A DNA stretch of 63,665 bases, taken from positions 1 to 63,665 of the forward strand of contig CAKZSV010000025.1 in NCBI GenBank assembly GCA_937921485.1. The letters run 5' to 3'. The notes below the pieces were generated by a model that was not told the origin of the DNA, ran no database searches, and worked only from the letters and a program-made list of their open reading frames with translations. This document shows positions 28,399 to 38,222 of this stretch, piece by piece. Numbering within the stretch: the stretch's first letter is position 1; each line of letters opens with the position of its first letter. This DNA comes from an uncultured bacterium (GTDB taxonomy: Bacteria; Spirochaetota; UBA4802; JAGODF01). A program made the position numbers and the translations under genes.

Positions 28399-30564
28399 TC
28401 AATCTATGATATCGAGCAGGGTATAGAGGTCTTCACCGTCTTCGGGGAACTCGGCGGAGAGGAATGTCACCAGAAGCTGTACTTCTTTCTGTTTGAAATA
28501 CTGAATGATTTCATTGCGCACCGTATTTGCCAGAGGCACGGCATATTTTTTATTTTTTCCGGGAAGCACAATCAGCACTTTATTGCGGTCGAATCTGACG
28601 GAAAAATCCGTATCGGCAAGGCGGGTCCTGATAATCGTCTCGAGGGCGTCGATGATCCTTCTGGCTTCCATCCTTCCGTACAGCGTGTAATACCGTTTGA
28701 AATTTTTTATCGAAAATAAAATGATGGTTAGAGGTATTTTCAGATTGCGGGCGTTCTGAAGTTCGCTCTCAATCCTTCGAAGCACCGGCTCGATGAAATC
28801 CACATACCTGTTTTCGTGGACATCCAGAGATTTTAAATTCATAATATAGGAGAAAAGAACGGTGGAAAGCCTTGCAAGTTTCCCGTGAATTTCCTTTTCC
28901 CTTTCGAAATCCACAATGTCGAACACCAGAAGGAAGCCGGAGAGTTTTTTCCCGAATTTGAACGGATATATCCATAGAATCGGCATCAGCTTCAGGCGCG
29001 CTTCAGTAAACGCATCTACTACCATCTTCAGGCGATTGTGGTCTTCGACTTTCACACATTCCTTCAGAGCGCTGATGTAATCGACGAACGAGTTCTCATA
29101 GGGAAGTGTGAACTCTTTTGAACGAAGCGCGAGCGTGTCGTTCTTTTCAACAATAAGCGGCACATAGCGCTCATTTTTTTCATCGTCCACGAATACCGCG
29201 AAACTCAGTATTCCGAGCTTCTGGAATTCCGTTCCAATCATTTCGTCGAGGCGCCTGAGATTAACATCGCTTACCATGCGCGCTTTGAGCTCTTCCACGT
29301 GGTTGATGTACTCAAGCTCAGTTCCAAAACGGGCATGCTCATCTCTGAGCTTTTCAATAACGGACACCTTCCGCAAAGCTATTGCCGACAGTTCCGAAAC
29401 GGCGGTGATAAAATCTTTTTCCGAACCGCTGTAATCCCCGATGGTGAGTTTCTCGCCAAGCACAATCGCGCCGATCACTTCCCCGTCGTACACCATTGGG
29501 GAAAGCAGCCTTGCGTCGATAGAAATAAAACGGTAGTAGTCATCGCTGAATGATGGTTGGTCTTTGAATTCATCGAGATCGACAATCTGCTTGCGGGATA
29601 TCACGCGGGAGACAATACCTTCCGAGACATCGAAAAACAGCTTTTTGTTGCGAATCGTCACACCCCGTGAATCGCCCACAATCCAGCGGGAAGGATTTTG
29701 CGGATCCAGAGTTAAAATAGAGGAGGATGATGTTCCGATCTGGCCCATCACGGAGAAAAGAATCGCATCGTAGAGGTCCTTGCGGTTATCGCACCGCATG
29801 ATTTCTTTTCCGATTTCATAAAGTATGAGGAAATCCTGGAACTGTTTGCTGCGGCGCGGGGTCTGGAGAGTGTTCTCATCAATTGCGCTCTCTTCGAAAT
29901 CCTCCATGGAAGCTTCAGCTGTTGTATCCTCGCGCACCGGCGAAATCCCCGTGACGGCGGGACTGGCGGAAGGCAGTTCATTTTCTCGCAAATCGGCGCG
30001 CCGGGTCTTTTTGCCGCTTATGACAGGCGCATCCTCCGGACCGAAAGGATCATCCGAAAAAAGCTGATACCCTGCCGCAAGCGGAGCTTCTGCGCTTTCA
30101 GGAGAAAGGTCGGTCTTCTCCGCCATAATTTCTCTTGTGTCGGATTTCTGGTGGTTCAGCACTTCCTCGGGACGCGTTGCATCTTCCTCCGGAAGACTGA
30201 AAAGATCATCGCCGGCTGCTTCACTTCGCGTTTGAGAAGCGCGCCCGCGCGCTTCCGGCATCTGCATTTCCTCATCATCCAGAATAATCGGCCGCGCCTC
30301 ACGTTCCTCCGCCGGCGGGCTTCCATCATCCAGCTCGTGCAGGAGAGATTCATCGAGCTGCATGATCTCTTCATCGGTTGTCCCGTCCGGCGAGGCGATG
30401 CTGTGCCGGGAATTTCGGGCATTGAGCCCTTCGTCGCCCGCAGGGGCTTCAAACTCATGCATCAATTCAGTATCGGCAGGGCCGGGAATGCGGTCGATTA
30501 TGGTCTCACGTCCGCGCTTGTTCATTTCGGACTTATATTTCAGCGCCTTTTCAAGCAATCCCAT
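28399..30564 (-). CDS. GAF protein with degenerate GGDEF domain
   Basis: 721 residues. The first 235 are acidic and low-complexity with no fold. A GAF domain covers about 240-400 (DLYDAILFSVMGQIGTSSSSIL ... VYDGEVIGAIVLGEKL). A second GAF-like region follows, and the C-terminal 130 residues align with a GGDEF fold (IPLTIILFSIKNFKRYYTLYGRMEARRII ... DFSVRFDRNKVLIVLPG), but the active-site loop reads FDRNK instead of GGDEF, so cyclic-di-GMP synthesis is not expected. It may be a sensor or scaffold. It starts three bases after the stop of the acidic protein gene, so the two are one transcription unit. Confidence 0.82.
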   Translation of the reverse strand: MGLLEKALKYKSEMNKRGRETIIDRIPGPADTELMHEFEAPAGDEGLNARNSRHSIASPDGTTDEEIMQLDESLLHELDDGSPPAEEREARPIILDDEEMQMPEARGRASQTRSEAAGDDLFSLPEEDATRPEEVLNHQKSDTREIMAEKTDLSPESAEAPLAAGYQLFSDDPFGPEDAPVISGKKTRRADLRENELPSASPAVTGISPVREDTTAEASMEDFEESAIDENTLQTPRRSKQFQDFLILYEIGKEIMRCDNRKDLYDAILFSVMGQIGTSSSSILTLDPQNPSRWIVGDSRGVTIRNKKLFFDVSEGIVSRVISRKQIVDLDEFKDQPSFSDDYYRFISIDARLLSPMVYDGEVIGAIVLGEKLTIGDYSGSEKDFITAVSELSAIALRKVSVIEKLRDEHARFGTELEYINHVEELKARMVSDVNLRRLDEMIGTEFQKLGILSFAVFVDDEKNERYVPLIVEKNDTLALRSKEFTLPYENSFVDYISALKECVKVEDHNRLKMVVDAFTEARLKLMPILWIYPFKFGKKLSGFLLVFDIVDFEREKEIHGKLARLSTVLFSYIMNLKSLDVHENRYVDFIEPVLRRIESELQNARNLKIPLTIILFSIKNFKRYYTLYGRMEARRIIDALETIIRTRLADTDFSVRFDRNKVLIVLPGKNKKYAVPLANTVRNEIIQYFKQKEVQLLVTFLSAEFPEDGEDLYTLLDIID

Positions 30565-30567
30565 GGC

Positions 30568-32997
30568 TCAGCGTTCCAATTCCTTCATTATTTTCATATA
30601 CAGGTTGTAATATTCCGATTCGGCGAATTTGCGTATCACATCTTCAGGCAGTTTTTCGAAAAGGCCGTCCAGATACTGTAACAGTTTTTTAATATTTTCC
30701 CTTTTTTCAGGCGCGAACGTGTCGGCAAAGCGTTCGATATCGCTTTTATCGTCGATGATGACTATCTCATCGCTGATATCCATTACATCGTCCGGATGCT
30801 GTTTCTTCGTCTTCCTGTAGTTTGAAAGCACCCGCCGGATGTCTTCCACGCTTTCCTCATACACCAGTGCCTGTTCTGCAACCACATCCTCTTCTATGCT
30901 CTGTTTTTCTATCGGGCCGATTTCAGAGGAGGAAGCGCCTACGTAGCGGCAGTTTTTCACAAGATCAAAATCGGCCATAGCCTGATCCAGGCCCGCGGGA
31001 AGGGCGCCTTGTACTGTTGAAAGGTCTATTTCCTTATATTCACCCGTGAAGACCGAGGTTTCGATTTCGAAGAGTTCTCCATCGGACAATCCGAAAATTT
31101 CCGTCGCGGGAGTAAGCCTGTTTTTTTTACGCCTTCTTTCATCATCGCTGAATGCGCCGGCCAGACTTGCTGATTCCGCAATAAAAACATTATCGATGAA
31201 ATTGACATCTTCATCTTTGAATTTATATTCTTCGGAAAAATCGACAAGGAGGTCTTCAAAAGCCATTGCCGTACCGCTCATAATCGCGGCCATCTGCTCC
31301 ATATCTTCTTCAGCGCTGGCCTCCCGGATGAAACGGGCACTGCCTTCAACGATGTCCACCAGCCCTACCGTTGTTTTTTCAAGCTCTCCGTCGGCGAAGA
31401 TGCTCTCGCTTTCATTCACGGTTTTTTCCACCGCCACATCATCAATGATCAGCACTCTTCCCCGGCCGCTTGCGACGGCAAATTCATCGGGGATTTTTTC
31501 GCGCACCACAGGACTGTGTTCCTGCTGTTCGAAGGCATCTTCAAAGTGCACATCCGCATCAATGGATATTTCGGCAGCGGCATCCATTTCTCCAGAAGGG
31601 CGAGAGGATGATGTCGCCGATTGAACTACCATTGAGGCATCCCCCGGCATTTCATCGATGATTTCAACCGCGGAAGCTCGCGGTACGGGGGATGGTTGAA
31701 CTTCGCGAAGCTCATGCTCATCGGCTTCGAGCAATATCGGCTCTTCAATCGCGATGTCCTCTGCACACTCCTTTTGCGCATCATCAGCGGCGATAAGTTC
31801 ATCCTCAATCTCTCGCGGCGCCTCCGCAACAACCTCTTCAGCCTCTGTCGTTATCTCAGCATCATGAAGCTGCTTGTCGGGAAAATCATCGGCAACATCG
31901 AGTACCGCAGCTGGCGATACATCTGGGGCTGGAATATCAGAAGGCGTGGGGGCTTTCCCGGCGCCGGAAGTATCTGGTGTTTGCGATTTCGCCTGAGTCG
32001 TTTTCGTCTCAGGGGCGGCACCTGCAAAATAAGGCGCGCCATCATCAATGGGAATTAAATCCATCGCATCGAGCTCTTCGATGAGGTCTTCCTCCCTGAG
32101 AATGAGGATATCCTCATTTGCGATTTTTTCCGCCTCTCTCAGATCGACCGGTTTAAGAGAATGGATGTCGAACTCTTCGGAAAGCGATTTTGCCACATCT
32201 TCAGGAAGAGTGATGGATAAACCGGAAGTATCTTCGGCTTTCGCCGCTTGAGCGGGCATTTCATCAATCGGCATTTCTTCAACCGGTATTTCTTCTTTAG
32301 CAGGTAGTTCTGAGGTCCTGATGATTTCCTCAATCTCAGATTCAGTCGCTTCGCTTATCGGTGGAGTTTCTCCGTCCTGTTCATCAATACCATGCGGTTC
32401 TACGCGAGTTTTTTCCAGGGGTGTTTCAGCCTTCACCGATGAGGGCAGTACCGCTGTGGAAGTTCCGGACTCATCCTCGAGTATAATAAATTCGTCATCT
32501 AACAGATCGTGATCTACCTCATCATGGCTTTTCAATTGATGCGCGGGCCGGACATCAGCGATTTCTTCAGGCACTGCCGGCTGCACCCGCTTTTCAGTCG
32601 CACGGGCTTCCGCGTCGAGATCGACTACAGTATCATCGATATTGAGTTCTTCAAGGCGTTCGTAATCCTCTAAACGGTCTGCATTTGCCTCGCTGCCATC
32701 TTCGCCTATATTTCTTCGTGCATCATCCACCGTTGAAAGGCTGTCAACCTCCGCCGATAGCGCTTCTAAATCGGGTACAATCCGCTCCTGAGGGCGGTTG
32801 CGGCGCACAGTTTCCCCGGGCGTTTCTTCCTCCGGGCGTACATCTTCGCCTTGCAGGATTATCTCATCGCCTTCCGGGAGGGACACAGCCTCGCGCGATG
32901 CCGCGGAGCTATCTTCCCCCACCCGCTCTATGACGATATCATCAAGAAGCAGTTCATTCACGAGGGGATCCTCTCCGCCTTTTCTTCTTCGTTCCAT
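30568..32997 (-). CDS. Very acidic low-complexity protein, partner of GAF protein
   Basis: 809 residues, extremely rich in Glu/Asp with Pro, Ala and Ile (EIPVEEMPIDEMPAQAAKAE; DDTVVDLDAEARATEK). Most of it looks intrinsically disordered. A more ordered, helical C-terminal region begins about residue 690 (YEESVEDIRRVLSNYRKTKKQ ... IKKLLQYLDGLFEKLPEDVIRKFAESE). Short acidic strings such as DEIVIIDD recur. No family is recognised. The downstream GAF protein has a similar acidic N-terminal tail, so the two may share a partner or have arisen by duplication of that region. Cytoplasmic, since there is no signal or membrane segment. Confidence 0.75.
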   Translation of the reverse strand: MERRRKGGEDPLVNELLLDDIVIERVGEDSSAASREAVSLPEGDEIILQGEDVRPEEETPGETVRRNRPQERIVPDLEALSAEVDSLSTVDDARRNIGEDGSEANADRLEDYERLEELNIDDTVVDLDAEARATEKRVQPAVPEEIADVRPAHQLKSHDEVDHDLLDDEFIILEDESGTSTAVLPSSVKAETPLEKTRVEPHGIDEQDGETPPISEATESEIEEIIRTSELPAKEEIPVEEMPIDEMPAQAAKAEDTSGLSITLPEDVAKSLSEEFDIHSLKPVDLREAEKIANEDILILREEDLIEELDAMDLIPIDDGAPYFAGAAPETKTTQAKSQTPDTSGAGKAPTPSDIPAPDVSPAAVLDVADDFPDKQLHDAEITTEAEEVVAEAPREIEDELIAADDAQKECAEDIAIEEPILLEADEHELREVQPSPVPRASAVEIIDEMPGDASMVVQSATSSSRPSGEMDAAAEISIDADVHFEDAFEQQEHSPVVREKIPDEFAVASGRGRVLIIDDVAVEKTVNESESIFADGELEKTTVGLVDIVEGSARFIREASAEEDMEQMAAIMSGTAMAFEDLLVDFSEEYKFKDEDVNFIDNVFIAESASLAGAFSDDERRRKKNRLTPATEIFGLSDGELFEIETSVFTGEYKEIDLSTVQGALPAGLDQAMADFDLVKNCRYVGASSSEIGPIEKQSIEEDVVAEQALVYEESVEDIRRVLSNYRKTKKQHPDDVMDISDEIVIIDDKSDIERFADTFAPEKRENIKKLLQYLDGLFEKLPEDVIRKFAESEYYNLYMKIMKELER

Positions 32998-33121
32998 TGT
33001 TATTATAACCAGATTTCGCGGCAGCAGTACAATCCGAAATTACCCTCAACGCCTGAAACAATGCGATTCTTATGCACTATCATAGCACATCCCATGGTGA
33101 TGTTCACACACCCATAAGGAT

Positions 33122-33150
33122 AATATACAACAAAAATGCTTCACGTGCAA
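33122..33150 (-). promoter_or_regulatory. Possible sigma-70-type promoter for the acidic-GAF operon
   Basis: On the minus strand TTGCAC (33150-33145), a 17-base spacer and TATATT (33127-33122), about 120 bases before the ATG at 32997. The -10 is good (5/6), the -35 moderate (3/6). The remaining bases of the 32998-33280 gap show no gene. Confidence 0.45.
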
Positions 33151-33280
33151 TACTGCCGCCCGAAAAACTCCATTTGTGCTGAAATTACTATTTTTATTAT
33201 CGACAAAAGCCACAGGTCTTCTTCACGAACTTATTCAAAATTGCTATTGATGTGCAAGAATTTTTTTCCGCGCCTCAAGT

Positions 33281-33310
33281 AAAAAGCCCCGCCGAAAAAG
33301 CGGGGCTTTG
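33281..33310 (-). terminator. Intrinsic terminator after ferredoxin gene
   Basis: On the minus strand AAAGCCCCGC and G(C)GGGGCTTT form a strong stem with a small loop (TTTTTCG), ending in five Ts, 24 bases after the ferredoxin stop. Confidence 0.85.
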
Positions 33311-33333
33311 CCGTATAGCTGCTCGTATAACGC

Positions 33334-33504
33334 TTACACTTCAACAATCGCCTCGGCAGGGCATACATCCACGCATGTTCCGCATTCCGTGCATGCGTCT
33401 TTATCGATAACATAGGTATTTTTGCCTTCGCTTATGGCATTGGCAGGACATTCTTCCGCGCAGGAACTGCACATGGTGCACGCATCGGTAATTTTATAAG
33501 CCAT
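33334..33504 (-). CDS. 2[4Fe-4S] ferredoxin
   Basis: 56 residues from MAYKITDAC, with GGAGGG four bases upstream; a longer in-frame start at 33564 would add residues foreign to ferredoxins. Two complete cluster motifs: CTMCSSCAEECP and CTECGTCVDVCP, each CxxCxxCxxxCP. Size and spacing are those of clostridial-type low-potential ferredoxins. It carries electrons in the cytoplasm. A natural acceptor is the large CoA-dehydratase-activase fusion encoded just upstream on the same strand, whose relatives are reduced by ferredoxin or flavodoxin; that pairing is inference. It is followed by its own terminator. Confidence 0.93.
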   Translation of the reverse strand: MAYKITDACTMCSSCAEECPANAISEGKNTYVIDKDACTECGTCVDVCPAEAIVEV

Positions 33505-33680
33505 TACACCCTCCAGATAAATATGGTCAAATTCTGTCATCAGCGCTGCATCAGATAACCGCATTTTTTCCCGGCATCATTGCACCGAACACATGAATTT
33601 CCGATGGAAACTCCGATACTGTCGGTTTTTTGTCAAGAAAAAAGCGTGACGCAAAAAACCAATCTCACTGTTATGCTGCA

Positions 33681-36600
33681 TCATAACCGGATGGCTTTTT
33701 CAGATACCCCCATGTTGCGAAGATAAATCTCAACCGCCCTATTGACGCTGGTCTCGCCATCATAAAATAATGTGAGGACGGGTTTTTGATAGTGCTCCTG
33801 AATGTTCGCAAACAGCGAGGCGGTGATATTGCCGGGCATACAGCCAAACGGTGCGCAATTCACCACCATAGAAGCGCCGTCTTCAAAAAACCGCCATGTT
33901 CGGCCGACAGTCAAAATCGCTTCGCCCTCGAAACGAAGCGGCAGATACTGCATACCTTTCTTCAAAACTTCTTCGACATGCGGTTCGAAGCGGTCGGCAA
34001 GCATGTCCCGAAGGGCTTCTTCAAATTCATGCTCGCGGTTGAAAAGATAGTTGTTTTTCAAAGAAACAAGGGCTTTTCGAATGGGATTTTTTGTCGTGAT
34101 TCCCGCATAATAGTTTTCAAACCATGAGGTGTAGAGGACCCATTCCGACATTGGAGCAAGCCACGCTTCACCCCCGGCCGACTCAATGACACGCGAAAGA
34201 TTGTCGTTACAGAAGGGATTGCACCGCACATAGATTTCACCCACGATGCCCACAAGCGGACGAAGCTCATCGCGCTTCGGAACGGATATAACCGATGATA
34301 TTGCCGCTGGCAGTTCAGCAATCAGATTCGCTTTCCTTTCAATGCGCTCCTCCAGAAACGCCATCACCTCTTCGGCCCTGCGGTCGGTATCGCCCTTCTG
34401 CACTTCATAGGGACGCACTTTGAGGACTGCTTTCATGAGCATGTCCGCCGAAAGAAGCGCGTCCCACAGATACGTGCGAAGCGACTGCGGCATTCCCATG
34501 TAGGAATTCACCGACGACGGCGCGAATATCATGGTCTTCGAAAATCCCGCGCGGTCAAGAATTTTACGGTGCAGCACAGCGTACTGCCCAAATCGGCAGG
34601 GACCTTCGGCAGTGGGCATAAAGATCGCCTGGCGCGAAGGGTCCGCATCGATATCCTGCATTTTTTTTAGAAAGGCACCGATGGTGGCGGCGGCCGGGAG
34701 GCATTCTCCGCCCCGTATGCCGCGCTTTCCATGCTCATGTGCATCCCGGTCTTCTCCCGGCAGGGCTTCTGCATCAAACCCCCAGGCACGGAAGCCCGCC
34801 GCGAAAAGGCGCGCGCCGAACTCGTGCATCGGCGGAATCCAGAGCTTCCGCGATTTCCTCCTCCACCTGCCGACAAAGGGAGATGCTTCCCCTTCGCCCG
34901 CATCCGGACCGCCACGCCGTTCAAGAATAATATCAAGAAAAGCCTCAATGCGCGTGATGTACCCCGTTTCAGAACCATGCTCGTCGAGTTCCAGAATGAG
35001 ATACGGCTTGCCTTCCAAGATCGCCTCAAAGCGAGAGAGCACAAACGAATCAGGACCGCAGGAAAAATTGGTGAGATACACCGGGAAGACATCTTCCATT
35101 TCGCGCACTTTTTTCGCTGCGCGCAAAATCATCTCGCCATAGTTCCAGTACATATGCGGCGTTTCCGTTTTTTCTTCCTGCTCAATGAGCAATTCAAACG
35201 GAAGGATGTCCACCCCATAGTATTTAAAACGCTCCGGCAGATTGAGATTGATGACGGTATCGTACAGATTGTAGGGACGTCCGATGAATACCACCGATTT
35301 TTTATGCTTCGATTGCGCCTTCTGCAGCGCATCGCAGCCTTTCCGATAGCGATTTTCGCGATAATGCGTGAGCTCACTCCATCCAGCTTTAAACGCATCG
35401 CGTATTTCGCTTTTCGTAATGCCGTAGGGCGCAAAGACCCGATGCAATTCATTCACAATCACCGAATGCGGGTCGCGAAAATCAATTACCGGCGAAAGAA
35501 TTGACCTCTCAAGATCAAGCGACGCGGCACAAGAAGCAACTGAGATGACATAGGGGCAAAATACGCGCGGCATCCCGTTTTTCTGCTTCTCTTCGCTGAT
35601 GAGCGAAGGGAAAAAGAGCATATCGACTGCTTTATTTTCCGCAAGCAAAGCAAAATGCGAAAGCGCGATTTTCATCGGAAAACAAAAATCCGTCCGGGCA
35701 ATGCGCACCGCCCTTTCGCGCAGCGCTTCGCTGGAGCAGTCAGACACCATCACATCAAAACCGAGCTTTGATAAAAAGCACTTCCAGAGAGGAATGTAAT
35801 TGAACATGGAAAGCGCAAGGGGAATACCGATTGTTCCCTTTGGGATGCCGCGCGGGCCAACCGAACCGTCGCCCTCCTGCAAAAGCCGCAGCGCAGCCTG
35901 AAAATAGCTTTTGCCCCGGACAACACCGGTAGCGCCCTCCTCGCGTCCGCAGAGATGCCCCCATGAGACGCTTTTGCCATCTGCCAGGCATGCAGTAATA
36001 ATCGTACAATGATTGGTACAATCGGCGCACACCCTGTGCATGAGCGTAACATCATCATCAAGCGCATTGAATCCCCGGAAACTGCTCTTCGATATAGGTT
36101 TCTCAAGGGCAATGAGCGCCGCGCCATAGGCACCCATCACGTGGCAATGCTCTGACACCACAATTTCTTTTCCTGTGAGCATCTCAAATGCCGCGATGAG
36201 CCCTCTGTTGCGGGCCGTGGCACCCTGAAAGAAAATCTTTTCGCCGGTTACCGGGCGCGCGCCCACCACGCGGTTGAGATAGTTTTTCGCGATGGATACC
36301 ACCACCGCCGCCAGTGCTTCCTGGCGCGAATGACCATTTCGCAGATGCGCGTTGATATCCTGCTCCATAAATACTGTACAGCGGTCCGATGCTGCCGGAG
36401 CTAAAAGGCCGATGACGCGATCGCCGATTTCCCTCACGTTGAATCCGAGGCGCTTCGCCTGCTCCTCTATGAAGCTGCCTGTGCCCGCCGCGCAGACGAA
36501 GTTCATGTTGCAATCGACCACCATGCCGCCCTTTCCCCGGATGTATTTCGAATCCTGTCCGCCGATTTCAAAAATCGTTTCGATGGAATCATCCACATGC

Positions 36601-37775
36601 CGCGCGCCCGCGAAATGCGCGGTTATTTCGTTCACAATCACATCAGCACCGATGACCGAACCCACCAGACGGCGTCCGGAGCCGGTGGTGGCACAGGCGC
36701 ATATGTTCGGCAGTTCTCCGGCAGAAATCTTCTTTAACACTGAAAAAAGATTCGCGGTCGCAGCGAGGGGATTGCCTGCGGTACGGGTATAGATATCAGC
36801 AACCACTTCTTTGGATTGTGCATCGAGGAGCACAAGTTTTGTACTGGTGGAACCGATATCGATGCCGAGCGCTGCATCACAGCAGGCATTGATATGGCGG
36901 TGGATGCGCACTTCGCAAGCGTCCATATCATACGCAGTGATATCCGCCTCGCGGGTCGGTGATGAAATGGCAATCTCAAGCTTCCGTAGGGATGTTTCCT
37001 GTTTTTTACTATCACTCAGATAAGATGTTACCGGTACGGCAGCTTTCTCTGCAAGAAGGGCGGCACCCCATGCGGGTAAAATATGCCCACGCTCGTGAAA
37101 GCACGCAGAGGGCAGAAGCTTTGAAGTCCAGAAGCGCACAGCACGATTGAGAAAAATGCCGCCGATAAAAAGGACCTCTTCTTCGGGTAATTGGCCTCGA
37201 AAAACGGATTGCAGCATGGTCATTGAAACACCGCGACAAAGCCCCGACCACAGCGAAGCGGGACCATACCCTTCCTGCTGGCGGTGGATGACATCGGATT
37301 TTGCGAATACCGCACAGCGCGTGGCAATACCCGGAGGGTTTTCATCAATCTCAAGGCTTGCTATATCATCATATGAAAATCCGAGCCGGTGCATCTGCTC
37401 GTCAATAAACGAACCGGTACCCGCGGCACACAGGGTATTTTGACGGTAGGACGTGAAACGCATATTATCATCAAGGCCAATAAGGCCAATGGTCGATGCC
37501 CCCACGCACACCACGTGCCGTGCGTGCACATTCAGAAAACGCAGGGCTTCAATGACTGAAGCGATGTCATCAACCCGGCTGGCTCCATCATACATATCCG
37601 CCACGAGACCGGCGTGGCTTCCGGTAAGCACGACGCGGCCTGTCGGAGCAATATCATTCAGGAATTTCTCCGGCTTGCCGAAGTGCTCTTTGTATTCGGT
37701 ATCATCAATGCTGCCATCAGCCCCCAGACGGGCAATTTTGATAAATTTACTGCCGCAATCAATTCCGTATCGCAT
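33681..37775 (-). CDS. CoA-dehydratase activase / double-cubane-type fusion protein
   Basis: 1364 residues from MRYGIDCGSK (GAGGTG five bases before). Two ASKHA ATPase activase modules sit in tandem: about 1-250 (YGIDCGSKFIKIARL, cluster Cys in LCAAGTGSFIDEQ) and 300-560 (LGIDIGSTSTKLVLLD, FVCAAGTGSFIEEQAKRLG, IFEIGGQDSKYIRG). A DUF2229/HgdB-like reductase region follows (IPLALSMFNYIPLWKCFLSKLG, TDFCFPMKIALSHF, FIGRPYNLYDTVINLNLP) and a C-terminal HgdB-like part (VGEIYVRCNPFCNDNL, NCAPFGCMPGNITASL). In 2-hydroxyacyl-CoA dehydratases the activase uses ATP to drive low-potential electrons into the partner. Here both are one chain. The substrate is unknown; many such fusions do not dehydrate CoA esters. 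Confidence 0.88.
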   Translation of the reverse strand: MRYGIDCGSKFIKIARLGADGSIDDTEYKEHFGKPEKFLNDIAPTGRVVLTGSHAGLVADMYDGASRVDDIASVIEALRFLNVHARHVVCVGASTIGLIGLDDNMRFTSYRQNTLCAAGTGSFIDEQMHRLGFSYDDIASLEIDENPPGIATRCAVFAKSDVIHRQQEGYGPASLWSGLCRGVSMTMLQSVFRGQLPEEEVLFIGGIFLNRAVRFWTSKLLPSACFHERGHILPAWGAALLAEKAAVPVTSYLSDSKKQETSLRKLEIAISSPTREADITAYDMDACEVRIHRHINACCDAALGIDIGSTSTKLVLLDAQSKEVVADIYTRTAGNPLAATANLFSVLKKISAGELPNICACATTGSGRRLVGSVIGADVIVNEITAHFAGARHVDDSIETIFEIGGQDSKYIRGKGGMVVDCNMNFVCAAGTGSFIEEQAKRLGFNVREIGDRVIGLLAPAASDRCTVFMEQDINAHLRNGHSRQEALAAVVVSIAKNYLNRVVGARPVTGEKIFFQGATARNRGLIAAFEMLTGKEIVVSEHCHVMGAYGAALIALEKPISKSSFRGFNALDDDVTLMHRVCADCTNHCTIITACLADGKSVSWGHLCGREEGATGVVRGKSYFQAALRLLQEGDGSVGPRGIPKGTIGIPLALSMFNYIPLWKCFLSKLGFDVMVSDCSSEALRERAVRIARTDFCFPMKIALSHFALLAENKAVDMLFFPSLISEEKQKNGMPRVFCPYVISVASCAASLDLERSILSPVIDFRDPHSVIVNELHRVFAPYGITKSEIRDAFKAGWSELTHYRENRYRKGCDALQKAQSKHKKSVVFIGRPYNLYDTVINLNLPERFKYYGVDILPFELLIEQEEKTETPHMYWNYGEMILRAAKKVREMEDVFPVYLTNFSCGPDSFVLSRFEAILEGKPYLILELDEHGSETGYITRIEAFLDIILERRGGPDAGEGEASPFVGRWRRKSRKLWIPPMHEFGARLFAAGFRAWGFDAEALPGEDRDAHEHGKRGIRGGECLPAAATIGAFLKKMQDIDADPSRQAIFMPTAEGPCRFGQYAVLHRKILDRAGFSKTMIFAPSSVNSYMGMPQSLRTYLWDALLSADMLMKAVLKVRPYEVQKGDTDRRAEEVMAFLEERIERKANLIAELPAAISSVISVPKRDELRPLVGIVGEIYVRCNPFCNDNLSRVIESAGGEAWLAPMSEWVLYTSWFENYYAGITTKNPIRKALVSLKNNYLFNREHEFEEALRDMLADRFEPHVEEVLKKGMQYLPLRFEGEAILTVGRTWRFFEDGASMVVNCAPFGCMPGNITASLFANIQEHYQKPVLTLFYDGETSVNRAVEIYLRNMGVSEKAIRL

Positions 37776-37794
37776 GTTCACCTCGAACAATAAA

Positions 37795-37871
37795 GGCTCT
37801 GACCCCTTTTTTCTGGCTCTATAGGGAGTAATGCTCTGACCCCATTCACTGCCAGAAGAGGCTCTGACCCC
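37795..37871 (-). repeat. Orphan cluster of three GGGGTCAGAGC oligos
   Basis: GGCTCTGACCCC at 37795-37806 and 37860-37871 and GCTCTGACCCC at 37833-37843, all in the same orientation, identical in core to the oligos flanking the RAYT gene 31 kb away. No transposase gene is nearby. The cluster starts 20 bases upstream of the activase start codon and would lie within its leader or promoter. Confidence 0.85.
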
Positions 37872-38222
37872 AAAAAATCAAACATTTTTTTTAAAACTGT
37901 TCGAAATAATACAAATTTTTGTTTTTTATTTTGATGATGGTTGCGTTAGAAGGGTAATCTTAATTATGATAGGAATCCATAAAACTGCTTTTATCATACA
38001 CAAATACAAATATATAATGAAAAACCGTTTGTGGCTGCGCTGGAAATACGAGAAGAAATCGCTTTCGTCCGCCGCGGATATTACCCCGCCGAGGATGAAG
38101 AAGAGCATCCTGCAAATCGTCGCGATACAACAGCTTCTACTGTATGGATGATACAAGTAAATGAGACCCTGGCGTGTTTCATTATGGTTGTACTCCCAAA
38201 ATGAAAATCATAATCCAATGAA
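37872..38222. other. Gene-poor stretch between RAYT oligos and DGR remnant
   Basis: AT-rich at 37872-37990, then more GC-balanced. Short frames exist on both strands (for example one from 38014 starting MKNRLWLRWKYEKK, ending near 38151) but have no ribosome-binding site, no homology I recognise and no neighbour support. I looked for reverse-transcriptase motifs of the missing retroelement (YxDD) and saw none. Confidence 0.4.

Noticed and set aside
33631..33636. Perfect TTGACA (minus strand) as a ferredoxin promoter
   Set aside because: No acceptable -10 at 16-18 bases; the expected hexamer is GAGTTT.
37926..38156. Small minus-strand protein with hydrophobic stretches
   Set aside because: No ribosome-binding site, no recognisable family, lies in a decayed zone; an equally long frame exists on the opposite strand.
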